The notes beneath the pieces are model-generated. The model made no database searches, was not told the DNA's origin, and saw nothing but the letters and a program-made list of their open reading frames with translations. From Pseudomonadota bacterium (GTDB lineage Bacteria; Pseudomonadota; Gammaproteobacteria; Burkholderiales; Burkholderiaceae_E): a stretch of 64,000 nucleotides of DNA. Shown here in pieces: positions 59,693 through 64,000 of the stretch (within the stretch, counting starts at the first letter, position 1; each line of letters begins with the position of its first letter). The DNA lies in assembly GCA_023389055.1 (NCBI GenBank), contig JAEWFA010000002.1, forward strand, positions 1 to 64,000. The letters run 5' to 3'. The translations under genes were made by a program, and so were the position numbers.

Positions 59693-60577
59693 ATGGCACC
59701 CGCTGAATTGCCGGCGATCGAGGCGCTCGACGAACGAGACCTGCCCGGCGCGTTCGCCCTGTCGCGAGCGGCGTCGTGGAACCAGAACGAGAACGACTGG
59801 GGGATGATGCTCGCGCTCGGACGCGGCTGGTGCATTCGCGCGCCCGGCGCGCGGCGCGCACTTGCAGCGTCGATCGTCGTGCTTCCGTACGGCGACGACT
59901 TCGCGTGGGTCAGCATGGTGCTCGTGCTGCCCGAACTGCGCGGCCGCGGCTTGGCGGCACGCCTGCTGCGCCACGCGCTCGCCGAGCTCGCCCGCGAAGG
60001 CCGGGGCGGCGTGCTCGATGCCACGCCGGCCGGGCATCCGGTCTACGTGCAGGAAGGCTTCGTCGGCAGCTGGGGCTTTCGCCGCTATCGTCGCGAAACG
60101 GCGCGCGGCGGCGCCGCCGCAGTTGCGCCCGCGCGTGCGCCGACGCCTGCCGTGCGGGGCTTGCTCGAAAGCGACTGGCCCGCGATCGCGAAGTTCGATG
60201 CCCCGGCCTTCGGCGCCGACCGCTCGGCGCTGTTGCGCCGACTCGCGCTGCGCTTGCCGCACGCGGCGCACGTGGCCGAGCGCGACGGCCGCGTGATCGG
60301 CTACGTACTCGGGCGCGACGGGCGCGAGGCGACGCAGCTGGGGCCGCTGGTCGCCGAAGACGATGCGAGCGCCTGTGCGCTGCTCGATGCGGCGATCGCG
60401 CCGCTCGAAGGCCCCGTCTACGTCGACGCCGTCGATGCGCAGCCCGCACTGCTCGCAGCGATCGCGGAGCGCGGCTTCGTCGTCCAACGTCCGTTCACCC
60501 GGATGCTGTACGCCCTCGAGCGCACGCCCGGCGACGCGTCGAAGGTGTTTCTCGTCGCCGGGCCGGAACTGGGCTGA
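59693..60577 (+). CDS. Double-GNAT domain acetyltransferase
   Basis: 294 residues containing two GNAT folds: the first (about 10-145) with VSMVLVLPELRGRGLAARLLRHAL (acetyl-CoA loop RGRGLA), the second (about 155-290) with AHVAERDGRVIGYVLGRDGREATQLGPLVAED and no strong Q/RxxGxG loop. The first domain looks active, the second more like a substrate or regulatory domain. Last gene of the MetE-core/epimerase/GNAT operon. Substrate unknown. Confidence 0.85.
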   Translation: MAPAELPAIEALDERDLPGAFALSRAASWNQNENDWGMMLALGRGWCIRAPGARRALAASIVVLPYGDDFAWVSMVLVLPELRGRGLAARLLRHALAELAREGRGGVLDATPAGHPVYVQEGFVGSWGFRRYRRETARGGAAAVAPARAPTPAVRGLLESDWPAIAKFDAPAFGADRSALLRRLALRLPHAAHVAERDGRVIGYVLGRDGREATQLGPLVAEDDASACALLDAAIAPLEGPVYVDAVDAQPALLAAIAERGFVVQRPFTRMLYALERTPGDASKVFLVAGPELG

Positions 60578-60598
60578 CCGAACCGGGCTACCGCCCTC

Positions 60599-61600
60599 TT
60601 ACTTCGGCATCTTGATCGAACGGTCGAGGAACTCGTTCGTGTAGACCGCCTTCACGTCAAAGGGCTTGTCGTAGCCGATGTACTCGCGCACGAGTTCGAA
60701 GTCGTCCTGCATGCGCTTGTCCTCGTGGATACCCAGCGCCACCTCGCGCGAGAACTTGTCGCTCATCAACACCTCGACGAGCTTCCAGTTCTGGAACTCG
60801 TTGTCGTACTTCAGCGCGCCGTTGGCGTCGACGAGCGCCTGCACGCACGGCTCGGGCTTGTCGACGCAGGCGCGGAACGCGCGCTGCGTGACCTTCACGA
60901 ACTTGTCGATCAGCGGACGATTGGCCTCGAGGAACTTCGCGTTGACGATGATCGAGTTGCCGTACGGGTTCAACCCGGCATCGCGCCAGGCGAGGAAGCC
61001 CATGTCGTCGCCGAGTTCACGCTGGAAGACGTGATGCAGGTTGTAGAACGACGTCGTGATGTCGATCGACTTCGCCTTCAGCGCGGCGAGCTTGCCGTTG
61101 GCGTCGATGTTCACCCACGTGACGGACTTCGGATCGACGCCGTTCGCCTTCGCCAACGCGGGCCACATCACGCGCGCGCCGTCGGCGGCGGGGTTGCCGA
61201 TCTTCTTGCCGGGGAAGTCTTTCACGCCGGTGATGCCCGAGCTCTTCAGCCAGTACATGCCCTGCGGCGAATTCGCGTACACGTTATAGACGGCGACCGT
61301 GTCGGCGCCCTTGCCTTTCGCGACGAGCACGCCCGCCATGTCGGCCAGGCCGATCGGGTTGGCCCCCGCACCGACCTTCTGCGTGGCGATCGCCGAACCC
61401 TTGCCCGGCTCGAGGTTCAGCTCGATGCCCTCCTTCTCGTACCAGCCCTGCTGCTTCGCGTAGTAGTACGGTGCGTGATCGCCGCCCGGCACCCAGTTCA
61501 GGATGAAATCGAGCTTCTGCGTCTGCGCGCCGGCCGGCGTCGCGCCGAGCGCCAGTGCTGCCGCGGCCATCGCCGCACCGAACATCGCCTTCCCGTTCAT
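60599..61600 (-). CDS. NMT1/SsuA-type ABC substrate-binding protein
   Basis: 333 residues. Signal peptide (about 1-23, cleaved after GAQ), then LDFILNWVPGGDHAPYYYAKQQGWYEKEGIELNLEPGKGSAIA, the NMT1/THI5-like signature of thiamine-pyrimidine, taurine or aromatic-sulfonate binding proteins. ATG 61600; a longer open stretch is not used. It is divergent from the DHDPS-like gene, with operator C between, and the permease and ATPase genes follow that gene: together they form one importer. Confidence 0.92.
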   Translation of the reverse strand: MNGKAMFGAAMAAAALALGATPAGAQTQKLDFILNWVPGGDHAPYYYAKQQGWYEKEGIELNLEPGKGSAIATQKVGAGANPIGLADMAGVLVAKGKGADTVAVYNVYANSPQGMYWLKSSGITGVKDFPGKKIGNPAADGARVMWPALAKANGVDPKSVTWVNIDANGKLAALKAKSIDITTSFYNLHHVFQRELGDDMGFLAWRDAGLNPYGNSIIVNAKFLEANRPLIDKFVKVTQRAFRACVDKPEPCVQALVDANGALKYDNEFQNWKLVEVLMSDKFSREVALGIHEDKRMQDDFELVREYIGYDKPFDVKAVYTNEFLDRSIKMPK

Positions 61601-61684
61601 GGTGTTTGTCTCCGTGTCAGCATCCGATCGCATCGGCGCAGCCGTTCGTTTGACGCTGCTGCGCTGCTGCGCTAGAGTAAATAA

Positions 61685-61700
61685 TTAACCGGGCGGTTAC
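61685..61700. promoter_or_regulatory. Operator C, TTAACC-GGGC-GGTTAC
   Basis: Best copy of the shared dyad (11 of 12 half-site positions), in the middle of the 184-base divergent gap between the binding-protein gene and the DHDPS-like gene. It links this transporter to the operons controlled by operators A and B 4 kb away. Confidence 0.7.
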
Positions 61701-61784
61701 AACCCGGAACAACGCGAATCCGGTTCTCGGCGCAACCGGACGAAACGTCGCCCGCTTCCGGAAAATCTTCCGCATCCTCCCTCG

Positions 61785-62846
61785 ATGTCGCTTCACCGCT
61801 CGGAATTGCCGGCCGAAGTCCGATCGCTGCTGCAGCAGGGCACCGTCATCCCCGCGCATCCGCTGGCGCTCGACGCCGACGGCCGCTTCGATCGTCGCCA
61901 CCAGCGCGCGCTCACCCGCTACTACGTCGACGCCGGCTGCGGGGGCCTGGCGGTGGGGGTGCACTCCACGCAGTTCGCGATCCGCGACGTCGGACTGTAC
62001 GAACCGGTGCTCGAGCTCGCCGCGACGGCCGCGCGCGAATGGACGCAACGCCCGCTGGTGATGATTGCCGGTCTCGCCGGGCGCACCGCGCAGGCGCTCG
62101 ACGAAGCGCGCATCGCGCAGGCGCACGGCTACCACGCCGGGCTGCTCTCGCTGGCGGCGATGCGCGGCGCGTCGCTCGACGCGCTCGTCGCGCATTGCGA
62201 GGCCGTCGCCGCGCAGATTCCGCTGGTCGGCTTCTACCTGCAGACGGCCGTCGGCGGCATCGATCTGCCGATGTCGTTCTGGCGCCGATTCGCCGCGATC
62301 GACAACGTCGTCGCGATCAAGATCGCCCCTTTCGACCGCTACCGCACGCTGGCCGTCGTGCGCGGCGTCGTCGCCGCGGGCGCCGAGGAACGCGTGACGC
62401 TGTACACCGGCAACGACGACCACATCGTGCTGGACCTCCTGTCGCCGTTCCGCGTGCGTCGAGGAGACGAGAACGTCGTCGTGCGCATTCGCGGCGGCCT
62501 GCTCGGGCACTGGAGCGTCTGGTCGAAGGGCGCCGTCGCTCTTTTCGAGCGCATCCGCGCCGCCATTGCGGCAGGCCGCATCGACGACGCGTTGCTCGCG
62601 CTCGACTCTCGCGTCACCGACTGCAACAGCGCATTCTTCGACGTCGCGCACGACTTCGCCGGCTGCATCCCCGGTTGCCACGAAGTGCTGCGCCGCCAGG
62701 GACTGCTCTCCTCTACCCGCTGCCTCGACCCCGCAGAGACGCTGTCGCCGGGGCAGCGCGAGGAGATCGAACGCGTCTGCCGCGAGCACGCCGACCTGTC
62801 CGACGACGGCTTCGTCGCCGCAAACCTGCAGCGATGGGTGTCGTGA
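61785..62846 (+). CDS. Dihydrodipicolinate synthase/NAL-family aldolase-like protein
   Basis: 353 residues of the DapA/NanA superfamily. VIPAHPLALDADGRFDRRHQRALTRYYVDAGCGGLAVG (about 22-58) is the phosphate/oxoacid loop, GFYLQTAVGG the region of the catalytic Tyr (about 147), and VVAIKIAPFDRYRT the Schiff-base Lys (about 172). The length exceeds DapA (about 292), with an extra C-terminal part of about 60 residues. It likely cleaves or condenses a 2-oxo acid of the catabolic pathway. The permease gene starts 40 bases later. Confidence 0.9.
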   Translation: MSLHRSELPAEVRSLLQQGTVIPAHPLALDADGRFDRRHQRALTRYYVDAGCGGLAVGVHSTQFAIRDVGLYEPVLELAATAAREWTQRPLVMIAGLAGRTAQALDEARIAQAHGYHAGLLSLAAMRGASLDALVAHCEAVAAQIPLVGFYLQTAVGGIDLPMSFWRRFAAIDNVVAIKIAPFDRYRTLAVVRGVVAAGAEERVTLYTGNDDHIVLDLLSPFRVRRGDENVVVRIRGGLLGHWSVWSKGAVALFERIRAAIAAGRIDDALLALDSRVTDCNSAFFDVAHDFAGCIPGCHEVLRRQGLLSSTRCLDPAETLSPGQREEIERVCREHADLSDDGFVAANLQRWVS

Positions 62847-62886
62847 ACGGACGGGCAAACGCGCATCGCCGCGCGCAGCCGCGCCG

Positions 62887-63654
62887 ATGAATCGCGTCGG
62901 CGCGCAGACCGGTCGCTACGCACTGGCGGTGCTCGCGCATCTTGCGCTGCTCGTCGCGTGGTACCTGTTCGTTCGCATCGGCGACGTCCCGCAGTTCGTG
63001 ATGCCGTCGCCGCAGGCGACCTTCCAGGCGCTGCTGTCGCCGAACTACGACTGGTGGGCGAACACGCTCGTCACCGGCACCGAGATCTTCGGCGGCTACC
63101 TGCTCGCGCTGGTCGTCGGCGTGGCGCTCGCGCTGGTCTTCACCTGGTCGAAGACGCTCGAGGCCTTGCTGCTGCCGGTGATCGTCACGCTGAACATGAT
63201 CCCCAAGGTCGCGCTCGGGCCGCTGATCATCGTCTGGTTCAAGTACGGCGTGTTCCCGAACACGATCATGGCCTTCTCGATCGCCGTATTCCCGATCCTG
63301 CTCACCACCGCACGCGGCCTGCGCGAGATCGAGCCCGAGCTGCTCGACCTCGTTCGCTCGTTGCGCGGGACGCGCTGGCAGCTGTTCACCAAGATCCAGT
63401 TGCCCGGATCGCTGCCGTACATTTTCGCCGGGATGAAAGTGGCGGCGATCCTCGCCGTGGCCGGCGCGATCGTCGGCGAGTTCCTCGGCTCCGACAAGGG
63501 CCTGGGCTACCTGATGCTGCAGGTGCAGGTCACGCTCGATACGCCCGCGATGTTCATGGCGGTGATCCTGATCACGCTGCTGGGCATGGTGCTGTACGGG
63601 CTGGTGCTGCTGCTCGAGCGGCTGTTCGTGCCGAAGGATGCGCGCGTGGCATGA
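62887..63654 (+). CDS. ABC transporter permease (SsuC/TauC/ThiX type)
   Basis: 255 residues with six membrane helices and the EAA-loop REIEPELLDLVRSLRGTRWQLFTKIQLPGSLPYIFAGMKVAA near 137-178. Typical of the nitrate/sulfonate/bicarbonate and pyrimidine-precursor permeases. Its stop overlaps the ATPase start as ATGA. The partner binding protein is the divergent gene at 60599-61600. Confidence 0.93.
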   Translation: MNRVGAQTGRYALAVLAHLALLVAWYLFVRIGDVPQFVMPSPQATFQALLSPNYDWWANTLVTGTEIFGGYLLALVVGVALALVFTWSKTLEALLLPVIVTLNMIPKVALGPLIIVWFKYGVFPNTIMAFSIAVFPILLTTARGLREIEPELLDLVRSLRGTRWQLFTKIQLPGSLPYIFAGMKVAAILAVAGAIVGEFLGSDKGLGYLMLQVQVTLDTPAMFMAVILITLLGMVLYGLVLLLERLFVPKDARVA

Positions 63655-64000
63655 GCGTCGAACCGTTCATCCACCTGGCGGGCGTGCGCAAGGTCTATCG
63701 GGGCGGCGGCAAGGAGCACCTGGCGATCTCCGATGCGACCTTCGACGTGTTGCCCGGCGAGCTCGTCTCGCTGGTGGGACCGTCGGGCTGCGGCAAATCG
63801 ACCTTGCTGAAGATCCTCGCCGGACTGCATCCGCACGACGGCGGCCAGGTGCGCATCGGATCGACGACGCACCCCTTCGATCCGGCGCGCGACATCGGCA
63901 TGGTGTTCCAGGCGCCGCTGCTGCTGAAGTGGCGCCGCATCCTCGACAACGTACTGCTGCCGGCCGAATTGCTCGGACTTCCGATGAGCGAGGCCCGCGA
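63651..64000 (+). CDS. ABC transporter ATPase, cut by the right edge
   Basis: The first 116 codons of an SsuB/TauB/ThiZ-type ATPase: VRKVYRGGGKEHLAISD, Walker A GPSGCGKSTLLK (about 43-54) and Q-loop DIGMVFQAPLLLKWRRILDNV. The signature and Walker B lie beyond the window. It overlaps the permease gene as ATGA. Confidence 0.92.
   Translation, partial: MSVEPFIHLAGVRKVYRGGGKEHLAISDATFDVLPGELVSLVGPSGCGKSTLLKILAGLHPHDGGQVRIGSTTHPFDPARDIGMVFQAPLLLKWRRILDNVLLPAELLGLPMSEAR

Noticed and set aside
1..64000. CRISPR arrays, insertion sequences, prophage or conjugation genes
   Set aside because: No regularly spaced repeats, transposase, integrase, phage structural or transfer genes were found; the only repeats are two short in-frame tandem repeats and one 33-bp inverted repeat.

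Overview
The window is chromosomal DNA of a GC-rich proteobacterium, most likely a betaproteobacterium of the Burkholderiales. Third codon positions are almost all G or C. The pyruvate dehydrogenase locus is aceE-aceF-lpdA with an extra lipoyl domain on Lpd, and the genes are mostly catabolic and transport operons with many 4-base (ATGA/GTGA) overlaps. I see no insertion sequence, prophage or CRISPR array. There is one tRNA gene.

Layout. 0-1.3 kb: a TRAP-type binding protein. 1.4-11.2 kb: the PDH operon (aceE, aceF, lpdA, minus strand), divergent from a PAS histidine kinase and FixJ-type regulator. 11.3-14.7 kb: a ModE-like regulator with a ligand-binding domain, divergent from the tungstate transporter tupBCA. 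14.8-16.5 kb: tRNA-Arg(ACG) and a MASE1-GGDEF diguanylate cyclase. 16.8-21.4 kb: a five-gene branched-chain amino acid type (Liv) ABC operon. 21.5-25.5 kb: an AI-2E family permease and a complete TRAP transporter. 25.8-29.8 kb: a hydroxycinnamate-like cluster in which the feruloyl-CoA synthase gene is broken, followed by a thioesterase, a MarR regulator and an MFS transporter.

30-41.7 kb: the most coherent specialised system. A minus-strand operon encodes homologues of the three phenylphosphate synthase proteins (phospho-His protein, ATP-binding protein, CBS protein), one UbiD-type (de)carboxylase, a UbiX prenyl-FMN synthase, a Tm-1-like protein and an acyl-CoA ligase. The divergent sigma54 activator is of the DmpR/MopR phenol-sensing type and keeps the phenol-binding and zinc residues at the family spacing. 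The region between them holds a -24/-12 promoter and XylR/DmpR-like upstream activating dyads. I read this as phenol carboxylation through phenylphosphate, with a reduced carboxylase and an unexplained Tm-1-like protein.

41.8-54.1 kb: housekeeping and stress genes: an SRAP protein, slipin and NfeD, the molybdate transporter modABC with modE and an upstream ModE-box-like site, an ECF sigma/anti-sigma/periplasmic-sensor operon, class I fructose-bisphosphate aldolase and a FUSC-type membrane protein. 54.1-64 kb: an orphan catabolic island with two DHDPS/TIM-barrel-like proteins, a Gfo/Idh oxidoreductase, a sugar isomerase-like protein, a MetE-core protein, an atypical epimerase, a double GNAT protein and an NMT1/SsuA-type ABC transporter that runs off the right edge. 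Three copies of one dyad, TTAACC-N4-GGTTAA, sit in its two divergent promoter regions and suggest one regulator, not encoded here, controls the whole set. Its substrate is unknown.
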